Source: Streptomyces tendae (GTDB lineage: Bacteria; Actinomycetota; Actinomycetes; Streptomycetales; Streptomycetaceae). Taken from it: DNA of 64,000 bases. A program made the position numbers and the translations under genes. The stretch lies in the NCBI RefSeq assembly GCF_008632955.1, contig NZ_CP043959.1, positions 3,720,001-3,784,000 on the forward strand. Reading direction: 5' to 3'. The notes beneath the pieces are model-generated. The model was not told the DNA's origin. It searched no databases and saw only the letters and a program-made list of their open reading frames with translations. Within the stretch, counting starts at the first letter, position 1. Each line of letters starts with the position of its first letter. Positions 24,436-33,624 of the stretch are shown here, in pieces.

Positions 24436-25800
24436 TCAGGCGCCGCTCTCGCGCAGCATGTCCTCGCGCTCGACGATCTTCACGCGCTCACGGCCCTGCG
24501 GCTCGCCCAGTGCCTTCTCCGCCGCGTCCAGGCGGTACCAGCCGTCCCAGGTGGTGTGGCGGATGCCGCGCTCGGCGAGGAACGCGTCCACCGCCTCGGG
24601 GGCCGGGGAGGCGGGCGTGCCGAGACGTCCGCCCGCGTAGTCGGCCAGCAGGTTCGCCACGGTCTCGTTGGCGTCGCCCTTGGTGTGCCCGATCAGGCCC
24701 ACCGGACCGCGCCGGATCCAGCCGGTGACGTACGTGGACGGCAGGTGCTCGCCGGTCTCCTGGACGACCCGGCCGCCCTCGTCGGGGACGGTGCCGGAGT
24801 CGATGTCCCAGGGCAGCTTGGGCAGCTTGTCGGAGAGGTAGCCGACCGCACGGTAGACCGCGGTGACGTCCCAGTCCTTGAACTCGCCGGTGCCCTTGAC
24901 GTTGCCGGTGCCGTCGAGGGCGGTGCGCTCGGTGCGCAGGCCGACGACCTTGCCGTCCTCACCGAGGATCTCGGTGGGCGACTCGAAGAAGTGCAGGAAC
25001 AGCTTGTGCGGGCGGTCGCCGACGTCGCGGATCGCCCAGTTCTCCAGGGTCTTGGCGACCATGTCGGCCTGCTTGTTGCCGCGCCGGGTGGCGATCGAGC
25101 CGTCGTCGTAGTCGATGTCCTCGGGGTCGACGATCACCTCGATGCTGGGGGAGTGGTCCAGCTCCCGCAGCTCCATCGGGCTGAACTTCGCCTGCGCCGG
25201 GCCGCGGCGGCCGAAGACGTGGATCTCCATCGCCTTGTTGGCCTTCAGGCCCTCGTACACGTTCGGCGGGATCTCGGTGGGCAGCAGCTCGTCGGCCGTC
25301 TTGGCGAGGATGCGCGCCACGTCCAGGGCGACGTTGCCGACGCCGAGCACCGCGACCTTCTCGGCCTCCAGCGGCCAGGTGCGGGGCACGTCCGGGTGAC
25401 CGTCGTACCAGGACACGAAGTCCGCGGCGCCGTAGGAGCCGTCCAGGTCGATGCCGGGGATCGGCAGCGCGCGGTCGGCCGTGGCGCCGGTGGCGAAGAT
25501 CACGCCGTCGTAGAAGGCGCGCAGGTCGTCGAGGTGGACGTCGGTGCCGTAGTCCACGTTGCCGAACAGGCGGATCTGCGGCTTGTCGAGGACCTGGTGC
25601 AGGGCCGTGATGATGCCCTTGATCCGCGGGTGGTCGGGAGCGACGCCGTAACGGATCAGTCCGAACGGCGCCGGCATCCGCTCGAAGATGTCGATGGACA
25701 CGCCCGGGTCGGCGGCCACGTCGGACTTGAGCAGGGCGTCGGCGGCGTAGATCCCGGCGGGGCCGGATCCGACGATGGCTACCCGCAGGGGGCGGGGCAT
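24436..25800 (-). CDS. fprA: FprA-type ferredoxin/adrenodoxin NADP+ reductase
   Basis: 454 residues. The N-terminal FAD loop is VAIVGSGPAGIYAADALL; the NADP loop is VAVLGVGNVALDVARIL; VTGWIRRGPVGLIGHTKGDA near the C-terminus is the second FAD/NADP contact of the NADPH:adrenodoxin oxidoreductase family. It moves electrons between NADPH and ferredoxin, supplying P450s or iron-sulfur and siderophore chemistry. ATG 25800 begins the conserved fold (MPRPLRVAIVG) with AAGGGAAC upstream. A possible iron-regulator box lies 46-64 bases upstream. It is a single gene closed by the 24368-24412 terminator. Confidence 0.92.
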   Translation of the reverse strand: MPRPLRVAIVGSGPAGIYAADALLKSDVAADPGVSIDIFERMPAPFGLIRYGVAPDHPRIKGIITALHQVLDKPQIRLFGNVDYGTDVHLDDLRAFYDGVIFATGATADRALPIPGIDLDGSYGAADFVSWYDGHPDVPRTWPLEAEKVAVLGVGNVALDVARILAKTADELLPTEIPPNVYEGLKANKAMEIHVFGRRGPAQAKFSPMELRELDHSPSIEVIVDPEDIDYDDGSIATRRGNKQADMVAKTLENWAIRDVGDRPHKLFLHFFESPTEILGEDGKVVGLRTERTALDGTGNVKGTGEFKDWDVTAVYRAVGYLSDKLPKLPWDIDSGTVPDEGGRVVQETGEHLPSTYVTGWIRRGPVGLIGHTKGDANETVANLLADYAGGRLGTPASPAPEAVDAFLAERGIRHTTWDGWYRLDAAEKALGEPQGRERVKIVEREDMLRESGA

Positions 25801-25845
25801 GGTCAGGTTCCCTTCGAGCGATGACAAGCGTCTCGTGGGGAAGCC

Positions 25846-25864
25846 TAAACTCAGGCTTGCCTTA
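25846..25864 (-). promoter_or_regulatory. Candidate iron box (DmdR/IdeR-type) upstream of fprA
   Basis: TAAACTCAGGCTTGCCTTA on the plus strand matches 12 of 19 positions of the DtxR-family consensus TTAGGTTAGGCTCACCTAA, with the central AGGCT and the CCT-A end kept. Position relative to the fprA start suits repression. Confidence 0.4.
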
Positions 25865-25963
25865 CCTGGTACGCGGGTCCGGTCTATGGGCTCATAAGCC
25901 GACCTTATGCCGTGTCCCCAGGTGGCCTTATGGGTCGGCGTGTGCCCGTCGGGAGGGAGCCCC

Positions 25964-28702
25964 TCAGGGAAGGTTCTGCTCCGCCCAGATCACCTTGCCG
26001 GCCGCCAGATAGCGGGTGCCCCAGCGCTCGGCCATCTGCGCGACCAGGAACAGTCCACGCCCGCCCTCGTCCGTCATCGTCGCGTACCGCAGGTGCGGGG
26101 AGGTGCTGCTGCTGTCGTAGACCTCGCAGATCAGATGGCGCTCGTACAGCATCCGCACCCGGATGGGGGCGGCGCCGTGCCGCATCGCGTTGGTGACCAG
26201 CTCGCTGAGGATCAGCTCGGTGCTGAACGTCAGCTCCTCCAGCCCCCACTCGGTCAGCTTCCGGGTGACCTCCGCCCGCACCTCGCCCACGGCCGCCGGG
26301 TCGGAGGGCACCGGCCACTCGGCGACCCGGTCCGGGGCCAGCGCCCGGGTGCGCGCCACGATCAGCGCGATGTCGTCCGCGGCCCGGGACGGACGCCGGG
26401 ACTCCACCACGACCCGGCAGGTCTCCTCGGGCGAGTCCCCGGCCCGCGCCAGCGCCTCGCGCAGCTGCTCAAGACCGACGTCGATGTCGTGCTCGCGGTC
26501 CTCGACCAGCCCGTCGGTGTACAGGACCAGCCTGCTGCCCTCCGGCAGCTCCAGCTCCGCCGACTCGAACGGCAGCCCGCCGAGGCCCAGCGGGGGACCG
26601 GCGGGGACGTCCGGGAACTCCACCCGGCCGTCCGGCCGGACCAGCGCCGGCGGCGGATGCCCCGCGCGCGCCACGCCGCAGCGCCGCGACACCGGGTCGT
26701 AGACGGCGTACAGACAGGTCGCGCCGATGACCGGCGCCACGTGCTCGTCCTGCGCCTCGTCCTGGTCGATCCGGCCGACCAGCTCGTCGAGCAGCGCGAG
26801 CAGCTCCCCGGGCGGCAGGTCCAGCGCGGAGAAGTTGTGCACCGCCGTGCGCAGCCGCCCCATGGTGGCCGCCGCGTGCAGTCCGTGCCCCACGACGTCG
26901 CCGACCACCAACGCCACCCGCGCACCGGACAGCGGCAGCACGTCGAACCAGTCACCGCCCACCCCGGCCTGCGCCGGCAGATAGCGGTAGGCGATGTCCA
27001 GGGCGTTCTGCTCGGGCAGGGTGCGCGGCAGCAGACTGCGCTGGAGCGTCACCGCCATGCTGTGCTCGCGCGTGTAACGGCGGGCGTTGTCGATGGACAC
27101 CGCGGCCCGGGCGACCAGCTCCTCCGCCAGCGCCAGCTCCTCCTCGTCGAACGGGTCGGGCTTGCGGAACCGCCAGAAGCTGACCACGCCCAGGACCGTC
27201 GCCCCGGCCCGCAGCGGCACCGTGATCAGCGAGTGGACGCCGTACTCCACGACCTGCGCGGAGCGTTCGACGTCCTGCGCCTGCCAGCCCGGCGCCTCGT
27301 CGAGCCGCGGCTCCAGGACCGCCCGGCCGGTGGCCAGGCTCCGGCCCTGCGGCGAGGACGCGACGAAGCGGATCTGCTGCTCCGTCGCGTAGAGCGGTGC
27401 GTCGTCGGTGACACCGGTGCGGGCCGTGCGGCGCAGCGCGGCGGCCGCGTCGGGGTGACCGCCGGCCAGCACCGACTCGAACAGGTCCACCGTGGCGAAG
27501 TCGGCGAACCGGGGGACGGCCAGGTCCGACAGCTCCTGCGCGGTGCGGGTCACGTCCAGGCTGGTGCCGATGCCCACGCCGGCGTCGTAGAGCATGTTCA
27601 GACGCTCACGCGACTCCTCCGCCCGGCCGGACAGGGCCCGCAGCTCGGTGGAGTCCCGGACGGTGATGACGCTGCCGCCGTGGCCGCCCGAGGGGTCGGT
27701 GGCCCGCTGGTTGACCGCCAGCAGCCGGTCGCCCACCGGCAGCACCTCGTCGGTGACGACCCGGCCCGAGGACAGCAGCTCGGTCGTGGCCGGATCCAGC
27801 CCCAGGTCCCGCACGTGCCGGCCCTCGGCGTCGTCCGGCAGGCTGAACAGCCGGTGCGCCTCGTCGTTGGCGAGCAGGAGGGTGCCGTCGCCCTCGACGA
27901 TCAACACGCCCTCGCGCACCGCGTGCAGCACCGCGTCGTGGTGTTCGTACATCCGGGTCATCTCGTGCGGGCCCAGACCGTGGGTCTGCCGCATCAGACG
28001 TCTCCTGATCAGGGCCGCGCCGCAGGTCGCCAGCGCCAGTGCGGCGAGCGCCGCGCCCAGCACCAGCGGCAGCTGGTCCTCGGCCGCTCCGCCCACGTGC
28101 TCCGTGGTGATGCCCGCCGACACCAGGCCCACCACGGTGCCGTCGGCGTCCTCCACCGGGACCACCGCCTGAACCAGCTGACCGATGGTGCCCTCGATCT
28201 CCTCCACCACCGGCTCGCCGGCCAGCGCGGGTTCGATGGTGCCGACGAACTTCTGGCCGATGCGGTCCGGCTTGGGGTGCGTGAAGCGGATGCCGTCGGT
28301 GTTCATCACCACGACGAAGTCGACGTGCGACCGCTTGCGGGCGGCCTCGGCGCGCGGCTGGAGCACGGCCGTGGGGTCGGGGGACTCCAGCGCCTCGGCG
28401 GTCCCCGGGGCGTTCGCGAACGCCTCGGCGACGGCCAGGGAACGACTGCGGGCCTCCCGCGTGCTGTCCCGCTGCACCTGGAGCACCAGGGCCACGACGG
28501 CGGCCACCACCAGCAGCAGCACCATCACCAGGAGCAGGACGAACACCTGTCCGGCGACGCTGCGCCCGCTCAGCACCGACCGCAGCCCCGCCATCGGATG
28601 CCACCCGGAGCGGCCGCTCTCCTGCCGCCGGCGCCGCACGGAGGCGGCTGCGCCGGACCGCTGGGGCGACCGGGTCCGGGATCGACCCATGAGTCGGACC
28701 AT
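25964..28702 (-). CDS. Membrane sensor SpoIIE/PP2C phosphatase with PAS, GAF and RsbW-like ATPase domains
   Basis: 912 residues. Order: basic N-terminus, TM1 (about 51-73), extracytoplasmic sCache-type sensor (about 75-215, HVDFVVVMNTDGIRFTHPKP), TM2 (about 217-236), PAS (about 255-365), GAF (about 375-545), SpoIIE/PP2C (about 555-770; GGDWFDVLPL, VGDVVGHG, YTDGLVEDRE keep the metal-binding Asp residues) and an HATPase_c_2 domain (ELILSELVTNAMRHG). It probably dephosphorylates anti-anti-sigma factors in response to an extracellular ligand, with the kinase-like domain giving the opposing activity. ATG 28702 or 28690 may be the start; neither has a clear ribosome site. Confidence 0.9.
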   Translation of the reverse strand: MVRLMGRSRTRSPQRSGAAASVRRRRQESGRSGWHPMAGLRSVLSGRSVAGQVFVLLLVMVLLLVVAAVVALVLQVQRDSTREARSRSLAVAEAFANAPGTAEALESPDPTAVLQPRAEAARKRSHVDFVVVMNTDGIRFTHPKPDRIGQKFVGTIEPALAGEPVVEEIEGTIGQLVQAVVPVEDADGTVVGLVSAGITTEHVGGAAEDQLPLVLGAALAALALATCGAALIRRRLMRQTHGLGPHEMTRMYEHHDAVLHAVREGVLIVEGDGTLLLANDEAHRLFSLPDDAEGRHVRDLGLDPATTELLSSGRVVTDEVLPVGDRLLAVNQRATDPSGGHGGSVITVRDSTELRALSGRAEESRERLNMLYDAGVGIGTSLDVTRTAQELSDLAVPRFADFATVDLFESVLAGGHPDAAAALRRTARTGVTDDAPLYATEQQIRFVASSPQGRSLATGRAVLEPRLDEAPGWQAQDVERSAQVVEYGVHSLITVPLRAGATVLGVVSFWRFRKPDPFDEEELALAEELVARAAVSIDNARRYTREHSMAVTLQRSLLPRTLPEQNALDIAYRYLPAQAGVGGDWFDVLPLSGARVALVVGDVVGHGLHAAATMGRLRTAVHNFSALDLPPGELLALLDELVGRIDQDEAQDEHVAPVIGATCLYAVYDPVSRRCGVARAGHPPPALVRPDGRVEFPDVPAGPPLGLGGLPFESAELELPEGSRLVLYTDGLVEDREHDIDVGLEQLREALARAGDSPEETCRVVVESRRPSRAADDIALIVARTRALAPDRVAEWPVPSDPAAVGEVRAEVTRKLTEWGLEELTFSTELILSELVTNAMRHGAAPIRVRMLYERHLICEVYDSSSTSPHLRYATMTDEGGRGLFLVAQMAERWGTRYLAAGKVIWAEQNLP

Positions 28703-29238
28703 GTGCCATGTCTACACTGCCACGCCATCCGAGGCGAGGGTAGGCCGGGGCGGCACCTTTCGAAGCTACGGTTCGCCCCTGCAAGGGCGCGGGAAACCGC
28801 GCGACCGGCCCAGACGGAGCCGCAGCCGCCCCATCACCGCGGGGGCAGCCTCCTGGGCGCACGCGTCAGGAAGCGTGCGGCGCCGTGGGGGTCGTTCGCG
28901 CGGTTCCCCGCGCCCCTGGGGCGTATTCGCACCGGCGTGAACAACAGGGCCCGCGTGCTTCGCATGCGTGTGCGGGTCGCGCGCGGCCTTTCCCCCTTGG
29001 CCGCGCGCGACCCTCCCCCGACGCGCGACTCGTCCCCGAGCAGTCGCGCGTCTTCCTGACCGGGCCCGTCCCGTCGGGACGGGCCCGGCGTGTGCGGCCC
29101 TGACGGGCCCGTGACGCACCGCCCGGTGCGGCGCGGCGCGTGCACCGCGGCCGGAGACAAGGGGCACGCGGCGGTGCACGGCCGTGGTGCGGGACCGTGG
29201 GCGTAGGGCGGCGCCACGGCCACGGCGCCGGGCGGGCC
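28703..29238. other. Intergenic region with an inverted pair of the GGGGCGCGGGGAAC element
   Basis: No gene is convincing in this 536-bp gap. A degenerate plus-orientation copy of the dispersed GC-rich element lies near 28785-28830 (AAGGGCGCGGGAAACCGCGCG with one extra base), and a minus-orientation copy lies at 28899-28921. The pair could fold as a long imperfect hairpin. The remainder is ordinary GC-rich sequence. Confidence 0.5.
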
Positions 29239-29782
29239 TCAGTCGGCCAGGGCGCGCGCAAGCTCCGTGCTGGCCCGGGCGATCTCCGTGTCCGGCTCCG
29301 CGAGCAGCCGGTTCAGCTCGCCGCGCCGGGCCCGCACCGCCTGCCGGGCGGCCCGCTCCCACACCACCGGGTTCTCACGGCGGTTGAGCAGCTTGGGTAC
29401 GCGGCGGCCGTGCTCTCCCACTGCCGGGCGTCGGCGATGGCCTTGAGGAGCTGGATGATGCCGGCCCGGCAGGTGACATGCGGCAGCTGGGCCAGCTCCC
29501 AGAGGAAGGGACCGTGGCGGCGGTCGCCTGCTCCGTGACGAAGCCGTACTGGCAGATGCGTTTCCGCAGATCCTCCAGGGCGGCCCTGGCCGTGCCGGCG
29601 TCGCCCCAGGCGATGCCGTTGAGCAGGAGCGGAATGGCGGCCGCCGATCCGGTGGAGTCCTGCATGTCCGCCCAGGGCACCTGGGACAGGGCCGTGAGGG
29701 GCGTGGATCGTGCCACTCCGGTGGGGGAGGTGTGGCGCACTGGGCGCTCGCTGCTCGGCTGTTCCGTAGAAGCGCTGCGCAT
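29239..29782 (-). pseudogene. Conserved hypothetical protein broken by two single-base losses (181 aa when repaired)
   Basis: ATG 29782 follows GGAAAGG. The frame reads MRSASTEQPS ... AAAIPLLLNGIAWGDAGTARAALEDLRKRICQYGFVTEQATAATVP, then shifts at the G run 29508-29510 (plus strand) to FLWELAQLPHVTCRAGIIQL ... ADARQWESTAAAYP, then shifts again at 29395-29397 to KLLNRRENPVVWERAARQAV and ends at 29239. Adding one base at each run restores a single helical protein. It is of the type commonly found beside RsbW-like and WhiJ-like genes in Streptomyces, and it lies directly downstream of one here. Function unknown; HEAT-like helical repeats are possible. Confidence 0.75.
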
Positions 29783-29811
29783 GGCGTGGGTGCCTTTCCG
29801 CGGCAGTCGTG

Positions 29812-30363
29812 TCAGATGGGCGGGCGGGTGGACAACCGGGCCCACACCGTCTTGCCGATCGGGGCGGTGGGGGTCCAGCCCCACGCCTCGGACAGCGCGT
29901 CGACGATGCGGAGCCCCCGGCCGTGCTCCTCCAGGCCGGAACCGGCGCCGGGGGAGACCACGGGCGGGTGGTCGTCGGGGTCGGAGACGGTGAGCAACAG
30001 GTGCGCCGGCTCCAGACGGAACCCCAGCCGTACGTCCGGCGCACCCGGGCACCGCGACGCCGCATGGGTGACGGCGTTGGCGGCGAGCTCGGTCATGACC
30101 AGGGTGGCGTCGTCACCGCAGTGGGTGAGCGACCAGTCCCCGAGGGTGTCGCGGGTGAAGGACCGCGCCCGTGCGAGGCCCTCCCGGCTGCAGGTGATGC
30201 TCACCGCCGCGTGGGGGGCGGCGGCGGGCACCGTCGGCAGAGGGGTCCCGTCCTCGATCCGTGGCACCGCCGGAAGCGGGCCGTACGACCGGGCGCCGGG
30301 GTCACCCGCCGGTAACACGGCCGAGGCCGGCGGCCGGAGCGTCAAGTGCACAGGTGATGACAC
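29812..30363 (-). CDS. RsbW-like ATP-binding protein (anti-sigma/regulatory kinase type)
   Basis: 183 residues. The HATPase_c_2 domain occupies residues 55-180: VMTELAANAVTHA is the N box, LLTVSDPDDHPP the G1 region and EEHGRGLRIVDALS the G2 lid. The 50 N-terminal residues are disordered. Such proteins phosphorylate anti-anti-sigma factors or bind sigma factors, and in Streptomyces they accompany DUF397 and WhiJ-like regulators. GTG 30363 has AAGGAGA upstream. It sits divergently from the DUF397 gene and just upstream of the frameshifted hypothetical gene, probably in one operon with it. Confidence 0.85.
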   Translation of the reverse strand: MSSPVHLTLRPPASAVLPAGDPGARSYGPLPAVPRIEDGTPLPTVPAAAPHAAVSITCSREGLARARSFTRDTLGDWSLTHCGDDATLVMTELAANAVTHAASRCPGAPDVRLGFRLEPAHLLLTVSDPDDHPPVVSPGAGSGLEEHGRGLRIVDALSEAWGWTPTAPIGKTVWARLSTRPPI

Positions 30364-30533
30364 GGCATCTCCTTGATGCGACGTCAGGACGGGGCGTTCC
30401 CACAGGGGTTGACGCCACGGCTATTATCCACGCTGTCAGCGCTCGCGTGCAATTGCACGGGAAATTGCGCGAGAATTTTCGCCATGTGCGGCGGCGGCCG
30501 TGTGCGGCGAACGGCAACAGCAAGGAGACAGCG

Positions 30534-30767
30534 GTGCCTGGAGTGCGGAACGGAGTGCGGGCCAGCCAGTTGGACGCCCGCTGGATCAAGAGCCGGCACA
30601 GCAACGCCGAGGGCAACTGTGTCGAGGTCGCGCCGCTGTCGGGCGGTGACGTCGCGATGCGCAACTCCCGTGACCCCGACGGGCCCGCCCTCGTCTACAC
30701 CGCCGCCGAGGTGGCCGCCTTCCTGGCGGGGGCCAAGGACGGCGAGTTCGACCACCTCGTCCGATAA
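30534..30767 (+). CDS. DUF397 family protein
   Basis: 77 residues. The signature WIKSRHSNAEGNCVEVAPLSGGDVAMRNSRDPDGPALVYTAAEV is the DUF397 domain, found almost only in actinomycetes next to XRE/DUF5753 regulators of the WhiJ type. These small proteins are thought to act as antitoxin-like or accessory partners of the neighbouring regulator. GTG 30534 follows AAGGAGACA. The regulator itself is encoded 209 bases downstream on the same strand. Confidence 0.85.
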   Translation: MPGVRNGVRASQLDARWIKSRHSNAEGNCVEVAPLSGGDVAMRNSRDPDGPALVYTAAEVAAFLAGAKDGEFDHLVR

Positions 30768-30976
30768 CCGCCCCCCGTCCGGTGCCGACGCCCTGGCCCG
30801 GGTGTCGGCCGGCCGGTCAGGGAAACGCCGTGGAGCCGGCACCGGGCCCTCGGCCGTCGCCGGTGAACCGGAGTCCAACTGCCCCACTTCGGTCGGCATT
30901 TCGCTTCCGCGTGCGGTGAGGCGGTGTCAGATGCGATAGTGTGAATCGCCCTTGTGCCGGTCTGCTGGGAGTCAGG

Positions 30977-31897
30977 ATGTCCGCCGCGTCGCATCGCATC
31001 TCCCGTCTGGAACCCTACCTGGACAGGCCCGAGCCCGCGCCGACCTTGCTCAAGATGCTGGTGGGCGTGCAGCTGGCCGGTTTCCGTGAGGACGCCGGTC
31101 TGTCCCAGGACCAGGCGGCCCGTTCCGTCGGCTTCAGCGGGGCCAAGCTGTCCCGGATCGAGTCCGGCAAGGGCCGCCGCCCGCCGACCGAGACCGATGT
31201 ACGGGCACTGCTCGACCTCTACGGCACCGACGGCTACGAGGCCTCCGTCCTGCTGAAGCTGCTCCAGCGGGCCGGCGAGCCGGGCTGGTGGCAGCGGTAC
31301 GACAAGCGGCTGATGCCCGAGTGGTTCGACCGCCTGGTCGGGCTCCAGGAGGCCGCCGCCACCATCCGTACCTTCGAGATCCAGTATGTCCCCGGTCTGC
31401 TGCAGACCGCCGCCTACACCCGCGCGGTGGTCGAGCGCGGTCTGCCCCACGCGCCGGCGAGCGAGGTGCAGCGGCGGGTCGAGCTGCGGATGCGCCGCGC
31501 CGAGCTGCTGATGCGCCAGGACGCCCCCCAGCTGTGGGCCGTCATCGACGAGTCGGTGCTGCTGCGCGTCCTCGGCGACCGCGCGGTGATGCGCGAACAG
31601 CTCGAACACCTGGCCGTGATGGCCGACCGGTCCAACGTCACGGTCCAGATCGTCCCGCTGAACGTCACCAACGCCTCGGCCCCCGCCATCCCGGTCACCT
31701 ATCTGCGCTTCGGCGGCCTCGACCTGCCCGACGTGGTCTACCTGGAGCACATCAGAAGCGCGAACTTCCTCGAGGACCGCGACGAGACCGAGGAGTACCG
31801 GATCGTGCTCGACCGTCTCGCCGACGAGGCCCTCAAGCCCCGTGAGTCGGTGGAGCTGCTGCGCCGGACGATAAGGGAACGCTACTCCGCGCAGTAG
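30977..31897 (+). CDS. WhiJ-like XRE family regulator (HTH plus DUF5753)
   Basis: 306 residues. The helix-turn-helix is at residues 28-80 (LAGFREDAGLSQDQAARSVG, FSGAKLSRIESGK); the rest is DUF5753 (WFDRLVGLQEAAATIRTFE, YVPGLLQTAAYTRAV, LWAVIDESVLLR, FGGLDLPDVVYLEH). Relatives of WhiJ control aerial development and antibiotic onset in Streptomyces together with a DUF397 protein and often an RsbW-like kinase, all of which are present here. ATG 30977 has GGGAG seven bases upstream; an ATG 36 bases earlier is in frame. A hairpin terminator follows at 31962. Confidence 0.9.
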   Translation: MSAASHRISRLEPYLDRPEPAPTLLKMLVGVQLAGFREDAGLSQDQAARSVGFSGAKLSRIESGKGRRPPTETDVRALLDLYGTDGYEASVLLKLLQRAGEPGWWQRYDKRLMPEWFDRLVGLQEAAATIRTFEIQYVPGLLQTAAYTRAVVERGLPHAPASEVQRRVELRMRRAELLMRQDAPQLWAVIDESVLLRVLGDRAVMREQLEHLAVMADRSNVTVQIVPLNVTNASAPAIPVTYLRFGGLDLPDVVYLEHIRSANFLEDRDETEEYRIVLDRLADEALKPRESVELLRRTIRERYSAQ

Positions 31898-31961
31898 GCG
31901 GAACCCCGCGCGTCCGAGGAGCACCGACGGTTCCTGCCTCCGCGACGCGTGCCGGACGTAC

Positions 31962-32003
31962 CGACGCCCCTCCCGGTCCCACGAGGTCCGGGCAGGGGCG
32001 TCG
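31962..32003. terminator. Bidirectional hairpin terminator
   Basis: CGACGCCCCTCCCGG from 31962 pairs with CCGGGCAGGGGCGTCG ending 32003 (one bulged base). It lies between the XRE gene and the convergent methyltransferase gene. Confidence 0.75.
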
Positions 32004-32017
32004 CGGTGTCGGGAGCG

Positions 32018-32839
32018 TTACCCGGGTATCCGGCCCACGCCGCCGAACTCGATCCACTCCTGGGTGAGCTGACGGGGCGCCACCTCGGTGTCCGGGCGCC
32101 AGGTGGACACCTCCACGAGACCCGGTTCCAGGATCTCGAGGCCGTCGAAGAGCGCCTCGACGTCCTTCTGCTGACGCACCCGGCCCCAGTGCCCCTGGGT
32201 CACCTGGTCCATGAAGCCGGTGACGAAGTCGCGGACCTTCTCGTCCTCGCTGACCAGCTGGCACATCACCATGAAGCTGCCCGGCGCCAGCCGCTCCCGC
32301 ACCCGGTTGGCGACGGCCATCGGACCGTCGGTGTCACTGTCCGGAATGCAGTGGAAGACCGAGTTGAACAGCACGCACACCGGCTCGTCGAAGTTGATCA
32401 GCCGCTGGGTCTCGGCGTGGCCGAAGATCCCGTCGGTCTCGCGCATGTCCGCCTGTATGACCACGGTGCGCTTGTCCTGCTCCAGCAGCGCCCGGCCGTG
32501 CACCAGCACCATCGGGTCGTTGTCGACGTACACCACGTGGGTGGTGGGGTCGATGCGCTGCGCGACCTGGTGCACGTTGTCCTGGGTGGGCAGGCCGGAC
32601 CCGTGGTCCAGGTACTGCCGGATCCCGTACTCCTGCGTCAGTGTGCGGACCACGCGCTGCAGGAAACGCCGGTTGTTCAGAGCCAGCCGGCGGGTGCTCG
32701 GCACCACCTTGTCGAGTTCCTCGACCGCGGACCGGTCCGCGGCGTAGTTGTCCTTGCCGCCCAGGTAATAGTCGTACATACGCGCGGCCGTCGGCACGGT
32801 TGCGTCGATCTCGGTGGACAGCTGCTTACCGGTGTGCAT
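32018..32839 (-). CDS. DUF574 family SAM-dependent methyltransferase-like protein
   Basis: 273 residues. The start is typical for the family (EIDATVPTAARMYDYYLGGKDNYAADR); the SAM-binding part is YLDHGSGLPTQDNVHQVAQ with VVYVDNDPMVLVHG. DUF574 proteins are numerous in Streptomyces and have a methyltransferase fold; substrates are unknown. ATG 32839 follows AGGGGGAA; the frame continues upstream to 32866 without family similarity. It points away from the molybdopterin oxidoreductase remnant, and an AT-richer stretch near 32884-32900 likely holds its promoter. Confidence 0.9.
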   Translation of the reverse strand: MHTGKQLSTEIDATVPTAARMYDYYLGGKDNYAADRSAVEELDKVVPSTRRLALNNRRFLQRVVRTLTQEYGIRQYLDHGSGLPTQDNVHQVAQRIDPTTHVVYVDNDPMVLVHGRALLEQDKRTVVIQADMRETDGIFGHAETQRLINFDEPVCVLFNSVFHCIPDSDTDGPMAVANRVRERLAPGSFMVMCQLVSEDEKVRDFVTGFMDQVTQGHWGRVRQQKDVEALFDGLEILEPGLVEVSTWRPDTEVAPRQLTQEWIEFGGVGRIPG

Positions 32840-33071
32840 CGTTCCCCCTGCGGAGTGCCGCGCCAACTGGACTGGCTGGACAGGAAATACATCTTAGGGA
32901 GGGCCGTTCGGCCCTTGCCAGCCCGTCGGCGAACAAGACCCCGAAGGAATGGTGAAGGTGTGTCAGGTCGTCACTCCGGGTGTCGTGGTGAGTGTGTGGA
33001 GTGATGGTCTGACCGCTGGGGCCGGGATACCCGCCCCGCGACAGCACCGCCGTCGTGGAGGTCGGACCATC

Positions 33072-33624
33072 GTGGACGGTTCACCGGACCGGATCACCGA
33101 CCCGTGGGGCGTGCGCACCCCCTACGCGCCCACCTCCTGGCCGGCCCGCACCGACCTGCACCTGGCGGACGGGGTGACGGAGGACGACGTGGAGCGGTGG
33201 GTGCCCTCCGCCTCGATCCTGCACTCCAACGGCGACGCCATGGACATCGCGGTGCGCGGCGGACGCATCGTGGGCGTGCGGGGCCGCACCGCCGACCGGG
33301 GCAACCGCGGCCGGCTCGGCCCCAAGGACCTCTACGGCTGGCAGGCCAACCACACCCCGGACCGCCTCACCCGCCCCCTCGTCCGGGAGAGCGGCCGGCA
33401 CGTCGAGACCGTTCCACTACGACTACTGGGACACCCCGGAGGGCCACCGGCCGCCCGACGGCCGGCCCGGGCGCGCCGCGAACGAGACCACCGTCACCGA
33501 CTGGGACCCGCTGTCCAAACAGCCCCTGTTCAAGACGGCCGCCGCCCGCGTCACCCTGGTCACCCGGCGCGGGGCGTCCCCGCAGCCGGCCACGGACGAC
33601 GTGAGGACGGGGAGCACCGCATGA
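33072..33624 (+). pseudogene. Molybdopterin-dependent oxidoreductase with large internal deletion
   Basis: GTG 33072 with GGAGG upstream begins a normal N-terminus: DPWGVRTPYAP, then HSNGDAMDIAVRGGRIVGVRG and KDLYGWQANHTPDRLTRPLVRESGRHVET, the N-terminal region of bacterial molybdopterin oxidoreductases. Near 33411 the sequence jumps, in a different frame, to FHYDYWDTPEGHRPPDGRPG and TVTDWDPLSKQPLFKTAAARVTLV, the extreme C-terminus of the same family. About 560-600 codons of a roughly 760-residue enzyme, including the cofactor-binding core, are missing. The remnant stop overlaps the ATG of the next gene, which keeps the original operon spacing. Confidence 0.8.

Noticed and set aside
28785..28921. 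Insertion-sequence ends (inverted pair)
   Set aside because: The pair belongs to the dispersed GC-rich element; there is no transposase frame or target duplication.
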